A stretch of DNA of 64,000 nucleotides, taken from NCBI GenBank assembly GCA_003139545.1, contig PLJC01000015.1, forward strand, positions 144,599 to 208,598, in the 5' to 3' direction. Positions 53,011 through 62,742 of the stretch are shown piece after piece. The notes beneath the pieces are model-generated. The model made no database searches and had not been told where the DNA came from. It saw nothing but the letters and a program-made list of their open reading frames with translations. This DNA is from Actinomycetota bacterium (lineage in GTDB: Bacteria; Actinomycetota; Thermoleophilia; Gaiellales; Gaiellaceae). A program made the translations under genes and the position numbers. Every line of letters starts with the position of its first letter. Positions within the stretch are counted from its first letter, which is position 1.

Positions 53011-54512
53011 GACCGGCCATCCCGCCGCAGCAGCTCCTCGGAGCTCGGCGGCCCCCACGTCCCGGCGGCGTAGTTCGGGAACGCCGGGCGGTCGCGCTGC
53101 CAGGCCGCGACGATCGCGTCGACGAGGAGCCACTGCTCCTCCACCTCGTCGGAGCGCGTGAACAGCGTCCCGTCGCCGAGCATCGTGTCGAGAATCAGGC
53201 GCTCGTACGCCTCCGGCATCCCTATCCGGAACGCGCCGCCGTAGAGGAAGTCCATGTGCACGGTGCGGATCGTCATGCCTTGACCGGGGACCTTCGCGCC
53301 GATGGCGAGCGACACGCCTTCATCCGGCTGCACGTGCACGAGCAGGACGTTCGGGCGCAGCCCTTCCGCCGCGGTCTCCTCGAACGGCGGATGCGGTGCA
53401 CGCTTGAACTGGATGGCGATCGTGGTCTCGCGTCGCGCGAGCCGCTTGCCCATGCGCACGTAGAACGGCGTGTCCGCCCAGCGCCAGTTGTCGACGAAGA
53501 GCTTGGCGGCGACGAACGTCTCGGTCATCGAGTCGGATGCGACGTCCTGCTCCTCGCGGTACGCGGGGACCTCCTCGCCTTCGACGAAGCCGCGGCCGTA
53601 CTGGCCGCGCACGACCGACTTCGGGCCCGGCGTGTGCAGCGCCTTCAGCACCTTCACCTTCTCGCTGTGCACGTTGTCGGACTTGAAGTCGATCGGCGGC
53701 TCCATGGCCGTGAGCGCGAGCAGCTGCAGCAGATGGTTCTGGAAGATGTCGCGGATCGCGCCGGCGCTCTCGTAGTAGCCGGCGCGGCCTTCGATGCCGA
53801 TCGACTCGGCGACGGTGATCTGAACGTGGTCGATGAATTGCCGGTTCCAGATCGGCTCGAAGACGCCGTTCGCGAACCGCAGCGCCAGCATGTTCTGGAC
53901 GGTCTCCTTGCCCAGGTAGTGGTCGATGCGGAAGATCTCGCTCTCGTCGAAGTGCGCCCAGAGCATCTTGTTCAGCTCACGGGCGGACGCGAGATCGTGG
54001 CCGAACGGCTTCTCGACGATCAGCCGCGTCCAGCCGGTGGCGCTGCGGCGCTTGCCGAGCGCCTCGACGATCGTCGGGAACGCGGGCGGCGGCACGGCGA
54101 GGTAGTAGACGCGGTTGCCGCCGAGATTTGCCTGCTTGTCGCACTGCTCCACGAGCTGCTCGAGCTTCCCTTCTCCGCCCTCGTCGGCGAAGTCGGTCGC
54201 GGTGTAGTGCATGTTCGCCGCCAGCCCGTCCCACACGTCCTGCTTGAACTCGTCGCGCGAGTGCTGTTGAACCGCCTGCTTCATCTCCTTGCGCCAGGAG
54301 CCGTCATCGCCCTGGGTCCGCGCGACCCCGATGACGGCGAAGCGCGGTGGCAGCAGCTGCCGGAAGGCGAGCGAGTACAGCGCCGGCATCAGCTTCTTGT
54401 GCGTGAGGTCGCCCGACGCGCCGAAGATCACGAGCGCGCACGGATCCGGCGTGCGCCGGAACGAGAGCCCTTCGAGCAGAGGGTTGTCGTGCTGCGCGGT
54501 GGTCTCGCTCAC
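52995..54512 (-). CDS. zwf: Glucose-6-phosphate 1-dehydrogenase
   Basis: A 505-residue enzyme, first step of the oxidative pentose phosphate pathway (NADP-linked). Start GTG 54512 overlaps the gnd stop. IFGASGDLTHKKLMPALYSL is the NADP-binding loop. RIDHYLGKETVQNML is the active-site signature with the catalytic His region, and EKPFGHDLASARELN follows the family pattern. Length is normal. The C-terminus overlaps opcA, supporting assembly with OpcA. Confidence 0.97.
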   Translation of the reverse strand: MSETTAQHDNPLLEGLSFRRTPDPCALVIFGASGDLTHKKLMPALYSLAFRQLLPPRFAVIGVARTQGDDGSWRKEMKQAVQQHSRDEFKQDVWDGLAANMHYTATDFADEGGEGKLEQLVEQCDKQANLGGNRVYYLAVPPPAFPTIVEALGKRRSATGWTRLIVEKPFGHDLASARELNKMLWAHFDESEIFRIDHYLGKETVQNMLALRFANGVFEPIWNRQFIDHVQITVAESIGIEGRAGYYESAGAIRDIFQNHLLQLLALTAMEPPIDFKSDNVHSEKVKVLKALHTPGPKSVVRGQYGRGFVEGEEVPAYREEQDVASDSMTETFVAAKLFVDNWRWADTPFYVRMGKRLARRETTIAIQFKRAPHPPFEETAAEGLRPNVLLVHVQPDEGVSLAIGAKVPGQGMTIRTVHMDFLYGGAFRIGMPEAYERLILDTMLGDGTLFTRSDEVEEQWLLVDAIVAAWQRDRPAFPNYAAGTWGPPSSEELLRRDGRSWRRN

Positions 54513-55498
54513 TGTTCCGGGCTCTTCTCGAGGTGGCCGCCGAAAGCATGACGCATCGCGGAGAGGACACGGTCGCCCCAATCCGCTTCGCCACGCGACG
54601 CGAAGCGGTTGAACAGCGACGCGGCCAAGACAGGCGCCGGTACGCCCTCCTCGACTGCAGCTTGCACCGTCCACCGACCCTCGCCTGAGTCACTCACATG
54701 GCCTGCGTACTCGTCGAGGTTCGGCGAGCCGTTCAGTGCCTGCGCGGTGAGGTCGAGCAGCCACGATGAGATCACGGAACCGCGGCGCCAGACCTCAGTG
54801 ATCGCGGCGATGCCGAGCTCGTACTTGTAGTGGTCGGGGTCGCGGAGCGGCGTCGTTTCGGCGTCCGCCTCCTGCTCGTGCAGGCCGATGTTCGCGTGCT
54901 TGAGGACGTTGAGGCCCTCGGCGTACGCCTGCATCAGCCCGTACTCGATCCCGTTGTGGACCATCTTCACGAAGTGGCCCGCGCCGGACGGGCCGCAGTG
55001 AAGCCAACCCTGCTCCTCAGGCGCCGGGTCGCCCGTGCGGCCGGGGGTGCGGTCGGCGGCGGCGACTCCCGGCGCCAGCGCTTCGAACACGGGCACGAGG
55101 CGACCAACTGCCTCGTCGTCGCCGCCGATCATCAGGCAGTAGCCGCGCTTGAGACCGAAGACGCCGCCGCTGACGCCGACGTCAACGTAGTGGACGTTCC
55201 CCTCGCGCAGCTTCCGCGAGCGACGAAGATCGTCGACGTAGTACGAGTTCCCGCCGTCGATGATGGTGTCGCCGGGCGCGAGATGTGGCGCGAGCTCGGT
55301 CACGATCGACTCGACGAGACCCGCCGGAACCATCAGCCAGACCGACCGCGGCGCGTCCATCTGCTGCACGAGCTGCTCGAGCGACGAGGCCGTCGACTCG
55401 ACCTTGGGGTCGAACGTCTTGACGTCGTGACCGGCCGCGCGTAGGCGCTCCGTCATGTTCGCGCCCATGCGGCCGAGACCGACCATCCCCAATTGCAT
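54509..55498 (-). CDS. gnd: 6-phosphogluconate dehydrogenase, short (GntZ/YqeC) form
   Basis: A 329-residue decarboxylating dehydrogenase. ATG 55498 shares one base with the pgi stop (TAATG). MQLGMVGLGRMGANMTERL is the nucleotide-binding GxGxxG. VDVGVSGGVFGLKRGYCLM and WLHCGPSGAGHFVKMVHNGIEYGLMQ contain the substrate-binding motif GAGH-x-KMVHN. The enzyme is the compact form of about 330 residues, not the 470-residue Gnd, and often pairs with zwf in actinobacteria. It converts 6-phosphogluconate to ribulose-5-phosphate. Confidence 0.95.
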   Translation of the reverse strand: MQLGMVGLGRMGANMTERLRAAGHDVKTFDPKVESTASSLEQLVQQMDAPRSVWLMVPAGLVESIVTELAPHLAPGDTIIDGGNSYYVDDLRRSRKLREGNVHYVDVGVSGGVFGLKRGYCLMIGGDDEAVGRLVPVFEALAPGVAAADRTPGRTGDPAPEEQGWLHCGPSGAGHFVKMVHNGIEYGLMQAYAEGLNVLKHANIGLHEQEADAETTPLRDPDHYKYELGIAAITEVWRRGSVISSWLLDLTAQALNGSPNLDEYAGHVSDSGEGRWTVQAAVEEGVPAPVLAASLFNRFASRGEADWGDRVLSAMRHAFGGHLEKSPEQ

Positions 55499-56862
55499 TA
55501 GCTCTCCTCCATATGGATGCGCGCGACGCGGCGGCCGCGCTCCTTGAGCGATTCGAAGTCGCCTGCCGCCTGCGCGCGGATGAGCCGGCGGAAGCCGAAC
55601 GGCTTGCCGGGAATTGCGAGCTCCTCTCCGCCGTCGTCGACGACCTGCAGGAAGAGGCCCGTGTTCGGGCCCCCCTTGTGCAGCTGCCCGGTGGAATGGA
55701 GGTAGCGCGGGCCGTAGCCGTGCGTGACCACGCAGCCGGTGCGCGAGCGCAGCTCGCCTGCAATGCGCGCGATGAGGCGGTCGTGCTCCTCCGACGGCGC
55801 GACAAATGCCTGAACGCACGCGTAGTCCCCCGGGCGCGCCTGCGAGACGAGCTCGTCGATCGACCCCACGGGTTCGAGCGACGGGTCCTGGCCGGTCGCG
55901 AGGACCTCGTTCGTCTTGTCCTTCGCCGCCTGGACGTCGGGCTGGTCGAACGGGTTGATCTCGAGCCACGTCGCGGCGACCGCGACCGCGAACTCCCAGC
56001 GGAAGAACTCGCCGCCGAGCGTGGCCGCACCATCGAGGTCGGGCACCACCCACTGCCGGTCGGGGCCCTCGGGCGACTCGCCCGGCGCCGGCACCAGGCC
56101 CTTGCCGAGCTTGCCGGTCGACTCGGCGATGAGCTGCTCCGCCCAGAGGCCGAAGCCGCCCTCCGTGTCGGCGATGCAGATCTTGTCGCGCCCCTCGCTC
56201 CAGCCCGAGCCGAACCCGGCACCGAGCGCGTAGCCGGGATTGCCCTCGTCGCTGCGGCAGCGCTCGGCCATGCGCTCCGCGCTTTCGAGCAGCGCGTCGA
56301 CGTCGATCCCGACGAGCGCAGCGGGGACCATCCCGAACGGCGAGAGCGCTGAGTAACGGCCGCCGATCGTCGGCTCGCCGTGGAACACGCCGCGGAAGCC
56401 GCGTTCGTTCGCGAGTGCCTCGAGCTGCGAGCCGGGATCCGTGATCGCAACCCACTGCGCGCCTTTACCTGTCTTCTTCCAGAAGTAGTCCGAATGTGAC
56501 CGCGTCTCGAGCGTCGAGCCCGACTTCGATGCGGACACGAAGAGCGTGCGCTCGAGATCCAGCTGCTCCTCGAGCGCACGGATCGCCGTCGGATGCGTCG
56601 TGTCGAGCACGTGCAGCGCGCGGGCCGAGTAGGTGCGCCCCAGCACCTCGGGCGCGAGGCTCGAGCCTCCCATTCCCATGAGGACGACGGTGTCGAGCCC
56701 GTCCGCCTTCGCGCCGTCGGCGAATTCGGCGAGCTCCGCGACCCGCTCACGCATTCGCCGAGGCTCGTCGAGCCAGCCGAGCCACTTCGCCTCGTCGGCT
56801 CCGGTCCAGACGGTCGGGTCGCGCTCCCAGATCCGGTCGATGAGGTCCGTGCGCTCTGTCAT
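55498..56862 (-). CDS. pgi: Glucose-6-phosphate isomerase
   Basis: A 454-residue short-type isomerase (GTMGGSSLAPEV-like VLMGMGGSSLAPEVLG). SIS-fold phosphate-binding SASKSGSTLET and the catalytic region GGRYSALSPFGMVPAA are visible, with YGPRYLHSTGQLHKGGPN at the C-terminus carrying the active-site His. ATG 56862 abuts the transaldolase stop. It links glycolysis to the operon, connecting fructose-6-phosphate with the oxidative branch. Confidence 0.95.
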   Translation of the reverse strand: MTERTDLIDRIWERDPTVWTGADEAKWLGWLDEPRRMRERVAELAEFADGAKADGLDTVVLMGMGGSSLAPEVLGRTYSARALHVLDTTHPTAIRALEEQLDLERTLFVSASKSGSTLETRSHSDYFWKKTGKGAQWVAITDPGSQLEALANERGFRGVFHGEPTIGGRYSALSPFGMVPAALVGIDVDALLESAERMAERCRSDEGNPGYALGAGFGSGWSEGRDKICIADTEGGFGLWAEQLIAESTGKLGKGLVPAPGESPEGPDRQWVVPDLDGAATLGGEFFRWEFAVAVAATWLEINPFDQPDVQAAKDKTNEVLATGQDPSLEPVGSIDELVSQARPGDYACVQAFVAPSEEHDRLIARIAGELRSRTGCVVTHGYGPRYLHSTGQLHKGGPNTGLFLQVVDDGGEELAIPGKPFGFRRLIRAQAAGDFESLKERGRRVARIHMEES

Positions 56863-57975
56863 CTAGGCCGCAGTGAGCGCCTCGCGCTTCCCCGCCACGC
56901 CGTCGAGCAGCTCCGCGAACGAGTCGGCGAACTTCTGCACGCCCTCGAGCTCGAGCGTCTCGACGACGTCGTCGTAGTCGACTCCGGCCTTCGCAAGGTC
57001 GTCGAGAAGCGCGTGCGCCTTCTTGACCCCCTTCATGACCGTGTCGCCGCGCACCTCGCCGTGATCTTGGAACGCGCTGATCGTCTCCTCCGGCATCGTG
57101 TTCACGGTCTCGGGACCGATCAGCTCCTCGACGTAGAGGACGTCGCGGTACGCGGGGTTCTTCGTCGAGGTGGACGCCCACAGGCAGCGCTGCGGATTCG
57201 CGCCCTTGCCGGCGAGGAACTCCCAGCGCGGCCCGGAGAACGCCGCCCGATAGTGCTCGTACGCGAGCTTCGCGTTCGCGACCGCAAGCTTGCCGCGGAG
57301 GGCGAGCGCGTCCTTCGAGCCGATCGCGTCGAGGCGCTTGTCCGCCTCCGTGTCGACGCGCGAGACGAAGAAGCTCGCGACGGAGTAGACGCCCTTCGGG
57401 CTCCCTCCTCCGGCGACGAGGCGCTCGAGCCCGCGGAGGTACGCCTCGACCACCTCGGCGTAGCGCTGCAGGGAGAAGATCAGCGTCACGTTGATGTTCT
57501 TCCCGTGCGCGACGCAGTCCTCGATCGCGCCAAGCCCGGGCTTCGTGGCCGGGATCTTCACGTACAGGTTGGGACGGTCGAGCCAGGCATGCAGGCGCAT
57601 CGCCTCGGCGAACGTCGCCTCGCGGTCGTACGCGAGCGTCGGGTCGACCTCCCAGGAGACGAAGCCGTCGTAGCCCGTCTTCTCGTGCACGGGGGCGAGC
57701 AGGTCGAGCGCGGCTTCGACGTCGCGCGACGAGAGCTGGAGGAAGATCTCCTTCGGATCGGCCTCCTGCTCGAGCAGCTGCTTGATCTGCTCGTCGTAGC
57801 GGTCGCCGTGCGAGATCGCCTTCTGGAAGATCGTCGGGTTGGAGGTAACGCCGACGACCGCGTCCTCGCGCATCATGCGCGCCAGCTCGCCTTCCTCGAG
57901 CATGTCGCGCGAGAGATAGTCGATCCACACGGACTGGCCGCGCTTGGAGAGCTCGTGCAATTTCGAGTCAGCCAT
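56863..57975 (-). CDS. tal: Transaldolase
   Basis: A 370-residue transaldolase of the longer TalA/TalB-like type. GVTSNPTIFQKAI (about 42-54) is the substrate Schiff-base-adjacent motif; the lysine that forms the Schiff base sits in NLYVKIPATKPG (about 131-142). CVAHGKNINVTLIFSLQRYAEVVEAY and SVASFFVSRVDT complete the barrel signature. It shuttles C3 and C7 sugar phosphates. The ATG 57975 overlaps the rpiB stop by eight bases. Confidence 0.95.
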   Translation of the reverse strand: MADSKLHELSKRGQSVWIDYLSRDMLEEGELARMMREDAVVGVTSNPTIFQKAISHGDRYDEQIKQLLEQEADPKEIFLQLSSRDVEAALDLLAPVHEKTGYDGFVSWEVDPTLAYDREATFAEAMRLHAWLDRPNLYVKIPATKPGLGAIEDCVAHGKNINVTLIFSLQRYAEVVEAYLRGLERLVAGGGSPKGVYSVASFFVSRVDTEADKRLDAIGSKDALALRGKLAVANAKLAYEHYRAAFSGPRWEFLAGKGANPQRCLWASTSTKNPAYRDVLYVEELIGPETVNTMPEETISAFQDHGEVRGDTVMKGVKKAHALLDDLAKAGVDYDDVVETLELEGVQKFADSFAELLDGVAGKREALTAA

Positions 57976-58426
57976 TCGCCATCGCCCTTTCCATTGCTTC
58001 GACTTTCTTCAGTCTCTCCACGTACCGGCCGGTCCCGATGAAGGTCGCACCGAGGAAGGTGCGCACGAGATCGGCCGCGAGACTCGGGCCGATGACCTCG
58101 GAGCCGAGGCACAGCACGTTCATGTCGTCGTGCTCGACGCCCTGGTGCGCGGAGTACCCGTCGTGGCAGATCGCCGCGCGGATCCCGGCCATCTTGCAGG
58201 CCGCAACCGCCGCGCCGACACCGGAGCCACATACGAGCACGGCGCGCTCGGCACGGCCGTCGAGGATCGCCTCGCCGGTCTCGCGCGCCTTGTCGGGATA
58301 GTCGATGCGCACGACGTCCGTGTCGGTGCCGAGGTCGACGATCTCGTGGCCATCCGCGCGCAGCGTCTCGAGGATGACGTCGCGCAAATGGACGCCCCGA
58401 TGGTCGAATGCGACGGCGACGTTCAC
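57968..58426 (-). CDS. rpiB: Ribose-5-phosphate isomerase B
   Basis: A 152-residue RpiB/LacAB-type isomerase from GTG 58426 (MNVAVAFDHRGVHLRDVI). The catalytic Cys is in VLVCGSGVGAAVAACKMAG and the phosphate-binding His region is AICHDGYSAHQGVEHDDMNVLCLGSEVIG. It interconverts ribulose- and ribose-5-phosphate. The start overlaps the tkt stop (GTGA). Confidence 0.95.
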   Translation of the reverse strand: MNVAVAFDHRGVHLRDVILETLRADGHEIVDLGTDTDVVRIDYPDKARETGEAILDGRAERAVLVCGSGVGAAVAACKMAGIRAAICHDGYSAHQGVEHDDMNVLCLGSEVIGPSLAADLVRTFLGATFIGTGRYVERLKKVEAMERAMANG

Positions 58427-60411
58427 GACACGCGTTCGCGCAGCGCGAGCGCACGCGCGACGACATTGTCGGCGGTGAAGCCGAACTTCTCCAGCACGAC
58501 GTTGCCGGGGGCGGACGCGCCGAAGTGCTCGATCGAGATCGAGTCGCCGCCGTCGCCGACCCACTCCTTCCACCCGAGCTTCACGCCCGCCTCGATCGAG
58601 ACGCGCGCCTTGACGTCGGCGGGAAGGATCTCCTCGCGATAGTCCGCCGGTTGCGCCTCGAACAGCTCCCAGCACGGCATGGAGACGACGCGCGTCGGGA
58701 TATCGAGCTTCTTCGCGGCCTCCACCGCCACCGACACCTCGGAGCCGGTCGCGAGGAGGATCAGCTCGGGCGCGTCGTCACTGTCGTGGACGACGTACGC
58801 GCCGCGCGCCACACCCTCGACGGTCGTCCCGTCCAGCGTCGGCACCTTCTGCCGCGTCAACGCCATCCCCACGGGGCCGTCCTCGCGCTCGAGGGCGACC
58901 TTCCACGCGCCGACCGTCTCGGTCGCGTCCGCGGGACGGATGAACCAGAAGTTGGGAATCGCACGCAGCGACGCGTACTGCTCGATCGGCTGATGCGTCG
59001 GACCGTCCTCACCCAGCCCGACGGAATCGTGCGTCCACAGGAAGAGCGACTGCAGTTTCGACAGGGCCGCGAGGCGCACGGCGTTGCGCTGGTAGTCGCT
59101 GAAGATGAGAAACGTCGAGCTATACGGCTTCAGCATCCCGTCGTGCAGGGAGATGCCGTTGACGATCGCGCCACTCGCAAATTCGCGGATGCCGAAGGCG
59201 ATGTTGCGACCGGCATGCGTCGCGCTGAACAGGCCGCCGCCCTTGAACTCCGTCTTCGTCGACTCGACGAGATCGGCCGCGCCGCCGACCATCGTCGGCG
59301 TGTGGTTCTTGATCGCCTCCATCACCTTGGCGCCGACGTCGCGCGTCGCAAAGCCCTCGCCGGGCTCGAAGTGCGGTAGCGCCTCCACCCAGCCCGGCAG
59401 CGGCTTGCGGGTCTGCGCCTGGTCCCAGCGCTCGCGCATGCCGGGGTACTTCGCCGACCACGCGCTCAGCTTCTGCTGCCACGCGTCCTCCAGCGCGATG
59501 CCGCGCTCGACGCCATTCATGTGCGCGGCGACCTCTTCGGGGACGAAGAACTTCTTGTCCGGGTCCCAGCCGAGCGCGACCTTCGTCGCGCGGACCTCTT
59601 CCTCGCCGAGCGGCGATCCGTGCGCCTTCGCGGTGTCCATCGCGTGCGGCGCGGGATACGCGATGTGCGAGTGGACGATGACGAGTGACGGCTTGGACGT
59701 CTCCGCCTGCGCGTTTGCGATCGCCTTGCGCAGCTCGCCCAGATCGTTGACGTTCTTCACGTGCTGCACGTGCCAGCCCTGCGCCTCGAAGCGGGCGCCG
59801 CGGTCCTCGGTGAAGGAGATCCACGTCGTGCCGTCGATGGTGATGTGGTTGTCGTCGTAGAAATAGATGAGCTTGCCGAGGCCAAGCGTTCCCGCGATCG
59901 ACGCCGCCTCGTTCGAGACGCCCTCCATGAGGTCGCCGTCGGAGCAGATGACGTACGTCCGGTGGTCGACGATCTCGTCGTAGGGCCGGTTGAAGAGCTC
60001 GGCGAGGAAGCGCTCAGCGATGCCGAAACCGACGCCGTTCGCGAATCCCTGTCCGAGCGGCCCGGTCGTCGCCTCGATGCCGGGCGTGTGGTGAACCTCC
60101 GGGTGCCCCGGCGTGAGCGACTCCCACTGCCGAAAGCGCTTCAGCTCCTCGAGCGACAGGTTGTAACCCGCAAGATGGAGCGCGGAGTACTGGAGGATGC
60201 ACGCGTGCCCGGCTGAAAGGACGAACCGGTCACGGTCAGGCCACTGCGGGTTGGCCGGGTTGTGATCCATGACCTCCGTGTAGAGGAGGTAGGCGAGCGG
60301 AGCCAGCGCCATCGCGGTTCCCGGGTGCCCGGCGTTCGCCTGTTGGACTGAGTCCATGGCGAGCGTCCTGATCGTGTCGATCGAAAGCTGCTCGATGTCT
60401 GGCTTGGCCAC
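58423..60411 (-). CDS. tkt: Transketolase
   Basis: A 662-residue thiamine-diphosphate enzyme. GTG 60411 starts MAKPDIEQLSIDTIRTL; the longer frame upstream is unrelated. AGHPGTAMALAPLAYLLY is the family N-terminal signature, and the diphosphate site is CSDGDLMEGVSNEAASIAG. The catalytic histidines in HTPGIEATTGPLGQG and DSVGLGEDGPTHQPIEQ (THQPIE) are present. First gene of the pentose phosphate operon; divergent from the ABC-F gene with 39 bases between starts. Confidence 0.97.
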   Translation of the reverse strand: MAKPDIEQLSIDTIRTLAMDSVQQANAGHPGTAMALAPLAYLLYTEVMDHNPANPQWPDRDRFVLSAGHACILQYSALHLAGYNLSLEELKRFRQWESLTPGHPEVHHTPGIEATTGPLGQGFANGVGFGIAERFLAELFNRPYDEIVDHRTYVICSDGDLMEGVSNEAASIAGTLGLGKLIYFYDDNHITIDGTTWISFTEDRGARFEAQGWHVQHVKNVNDLGELRKAIANAQAETSKPSLVIVHSHIAYPAPHAMDTAKAHGSPLGEEEVRATKVALGWDPDKKFFVPEEVAAHMNGVERGIALEDAWQQKLSAWSAKYPGMRERWDQAQTRKPLPGWVEALPHFEPGEGFATRDVGAKVMEAIKNHTPTMVGGAADLVESTKTEFKGGGLFSATHAGRNIAFGIREFASGAIVNGISLHDGMLKPYSSTFLIFSDYQRNAVRLAALSKLQSLFLWTHDSVGLGEDGPTHQPIEQYASLRAIPNFWFIRPADATETVGAWKVALEREDGPVGMALTRQKVPTLDGTTVEGVARGAYVVHDSDDAPELILLATGSEVSVAVEAAKKLDIPTRVVSMPCWELFEAQPADYREEILPADVKARVSIEAGVKLGWKEWVGDGGDSISIEHFGASAPGNVVLEKFGFTADNVVARALALRERVS

Positions 60412-60450
60412 CGGGGGGAACGATATGCGCCGCACTACCCTTGGTGCGGC

Positions 60451-62322
60451 ATGGCAGTCGTGATCGCCTCCAATCTCCGAAAGGAGCTCGCCGGATCGTT
60501 CCTTTTCGACGGCGTCTCCTTCAGCGTCGAGCGGCGCGACCGCGTCGCGCTCTCCGGCCCGAACGGCGCCGGGAAGACGACGCTGCTTCGCATCCTGGCC
60601 GGGGAGACCGAGAAGCACGGCGGCGAGCTCGCCTTCGAGAAGGGGACACGGGTGGCGCTGCACGATCAGCGGCCGCCGCTCGACCAGGACCTGACCGTGC
60701 GCGAGTACGTCCTCTCCGGGGCGCGCGAGCTCGTCGCGCTCGAACGCGAGCTCGAGGAGCTCGAGCAGGCGATGGCGACCGGGACGCACGACCAGGTGAC
60801 GTTGAACCGGTACGCGGAGGCGCAGGCGCGCCTCGAGCACGCGGGCGGGTACGGATGGCGCGACCGGGCGACGTCCGTCCTTCGCGGCCTCGGCTTCGCC
60901 GACGCCGATCTCGACCGGCAGCTCCGTACGTTCTCGGGCGGCGAGCTGACGCGTGCCTCGCTGGCCCGCGCGCTCGGCGGCGACCCCGATCTCCTACTCC
61001 TCGACGAGCCGACCAACCACCTCGACGTCGCGAGCCTCGAATGGCTGGAGCGTGAGCTGCAGTCGCTCGATGCCGCCGTGATCCTCGTCGCCCACGACCG
61101 CTGGTTCCTCGAAGCGGTGACGACGGCGACGCTCGAGCTCACGGCCGGCCGCGCGACCTTCTTCCCTGGACCGTGGCACGTGTGGCGGCGCGAGAAGGCG
61201 GCGCGGGCATTGCATGCACAGAAGGAAGTCACGCGCGCAACGGCGGACATCGCACGGCTCGAGCGTTTCGTCGAGCGCTTCCGGTACAAGAAGGACAAGG
61301 CGAAGCAGGCGCAGGCGAAGCTCACGCACATCGGCCGGCTCCAGCAGGAACGCTCGGCCGCAGCGGACGAGGTCGCGCTGCTGAGCCGCCGGCAGCGCAC
61401 GCTCGGCTTCGAGTTCCTCAAGCCTGCACGCAGCGGACGGACCGTGGTCGAAGCTGACGGGATCGAGCTCCGCATCGGCGAGCGCGTGCTTCTGCACGAC
61501 GCAACGTTCGCGCTCGAGCGGGGCGAGCACGTCGCGCTCGTGGGGCCGAATGGCTCGGGCAAGACGACGCTGCTCGAGGCGATCGTGAACGAGCGAGGCA
61601 TTCGGATCGGGCACGGCGTGAAGATCGGGTACTTCTCGCAGCAGGAGATGGAGCTCGACACGCGCGGGTCCGTGCTGCAGTGCGTGCAGACGATGACGGG
61701 CCTGTCGCGCCCCGACGCGCAGACGCTCCTCGGGCGCTTCCTCTTCTCCGGGTGGACGGAGCACGAGAAGGCGGTCACCGTTCTCTCGGGCGGCGAGCGC
61801 CGGCGTCTTGCCCTGGCCGTCACGGTTGCGTCGGGCGCGAACTTCCTCGTGCTCGACGAGCCGACGAACCACCTCGACCTGGACAGCCGCGAGGCGCTCG
61901 AGGCTGCGCTCGACGCGTTCCCCGGAACCGTGTTGCTCGTCTCGCACGATCGTGCACTCCTCGACGCGATCGCCGAGCGGACGCTCGCGATCGAGGACGG
62001 CGAGCTGCACGGCTACAACGGCGGCTGGGCGGAGATGCTCCGCCGGCGCGAGGAGCGGGCGGCGCGTCCCGTGGAGCCTGCACCGAAGGCGCCGAAGCCT
62101 GGGAAACCGAAGCAAGCGCGAAAACCGCGACCCAGTGAGCTCGAACGGCTCGAGGCAGAGATCGCCGCACGCGAGGCGGACGTGGCCGAGCTCGAACGAA
62201 AGCTGGCCACGGACTGGTCGGACGTCGAGCTCCTCGCCGCGCACAAGCTCGCGCGCGATGGGCTCACGGCCCTACTCGAGCGGTGGGAGGCGCTTTTCGA
62301 AGCACAGACTGGGCGCGCGTGA
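60451..62322 (+). CDS. ABC-F family ATPase
   Basis: A 623-residue ABC-F protein with two nucleotide-binding domains and no membrane segments. Walker A: GPNGAGKTTLLRIL (about 38) and GPNGSGKTTLLEAI (about 370). Signatures: SGGELTRASLARAL and SGGERRRLALAVT; each is followed by LLLDEPTNHLD or VLDEPTNHLDL. The linker between domains includes the positively charged region that usually contacts the ribosome (VERFRYKKDKAKQAQAKLTHIG). A C-terminal coiled coil (about 530-620) resembles Uup. It may modulate translation or contribute antibiotic protection; which is not clear. Its last 51 bases overlap the opposite-strand GNAT gene. Confidence 0.93.
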   Translation: MAVVIASNLRKELAGSFLFDGVSFSVERRDRVALSGPNGAGKTTLLRILAGETEKHGGELAFEKGTRVALHDQRPPLDQDLTVREYVLSGARELVALERELEELEQAMATGTHDQVTLNRYAEAQARLEHAGGYGWRDRATSVLRGLGFADADLDRQLRTFSGGELTRASLARALGGDPDLLLLDEPTNHLDVASLEWLERELQSLDAAVILVAHDRWFLEAVTTATLELTAGRATFFPGPWHVWRREKAARALHAQKEVTRATADIARLERFVERFRYKKDKAKQAQAKLTHIGRLQQERSAAADEVALLSRRQRTLGFEFLKPARSGRTVVEADGIELRIGERVLLHDATFALERGEHVALVGPNGSGKTTLLEAIVNERGIRIGHGVKIGYFSQQEMELDTRGSVLQCVQTMTGLSRPDAQTLLGRFLFSGWTEHEKAVTVLSGGERRRLALAVTVASGANFLVLDEPTNHLDLDSREALEAALDAFPGTVLLVSHDRALLDAIAERTLAIEDGELHGYNGGWAEMLRRREERAARPVEPAPKAPKPGKPKQARKPRPSELERLEAEIAAREADVAELERKLATDWSDVELLAAHKLARDGLTALLERWEALFEAQTGRA

Positions 62323-62742
62323 GTCGTACGGCGGGTAGCACGGGATCCGCTCATAGCCCGACGACTCGTACAGGCCGAGCGCTTCCGGCTGGCGGTCGCC
62401 GGTCTCGAGGACGAGGCTGCGGTAGCCCAGCCGATGCGCCTCTGCCTCAAGGTCGACGAGCACTCGGCGGCCGAGGCCACGACCGCGCTGTTCCGGAACG
62501 ACGTACATGCGCTTCAGCTCCGCGCGCTCGTCGTCAAAACGCGCGATCCCGCCGCACGCGACCGCCGCACCGTCGTCGTCCCGCACGACGAGAAAGACGC
62601 CGTCGGGCTCGACGAACATTGCCGCGTCACGCGCCGGTCCGATGTCGGCCTCGCCGCTGTAGAGCCCGCGCATCTCCGCCTGCTGCGCATCCGCCAAGGT
62701 GCGGACGTCGGGGTGGTCGAACGACTCAGGCCCAGAACGCAT
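62272..62742 (-). CDS. GNAT family N-acetyltransferase
   Basis: A 156-residue GNAT. ELKRMYVVPEQRGRGLGRRVLVDLEAEA (about 92-119) contains the acetyl-CoA-binding R/QxxGxG/A motif. SLVLETGDRQPEALGLYESSGYERI gives the C-terminal strand and helix motif. Substrate unknown. Its 3' end overlaps the ABC-F gene on the other strand by 51 bases, and its 5' end overlaps the next minus-strand gene by 17 bases. Confidence 0.88.
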   Translation of the reverse strand: MRSGPESFDHPDVRTLADAQQAEMRGLYSGEADIGPARDAAMFVEPDGVFLVVRDDDGAAVACGGIARFDDERAELKRMYVVPEQRGRGLGRRVLVDLEAEAHRLGYRSLVLETGDRQPEALGLYESSGYERIPCYPPYDSRAPSLCFEKRLPPLE

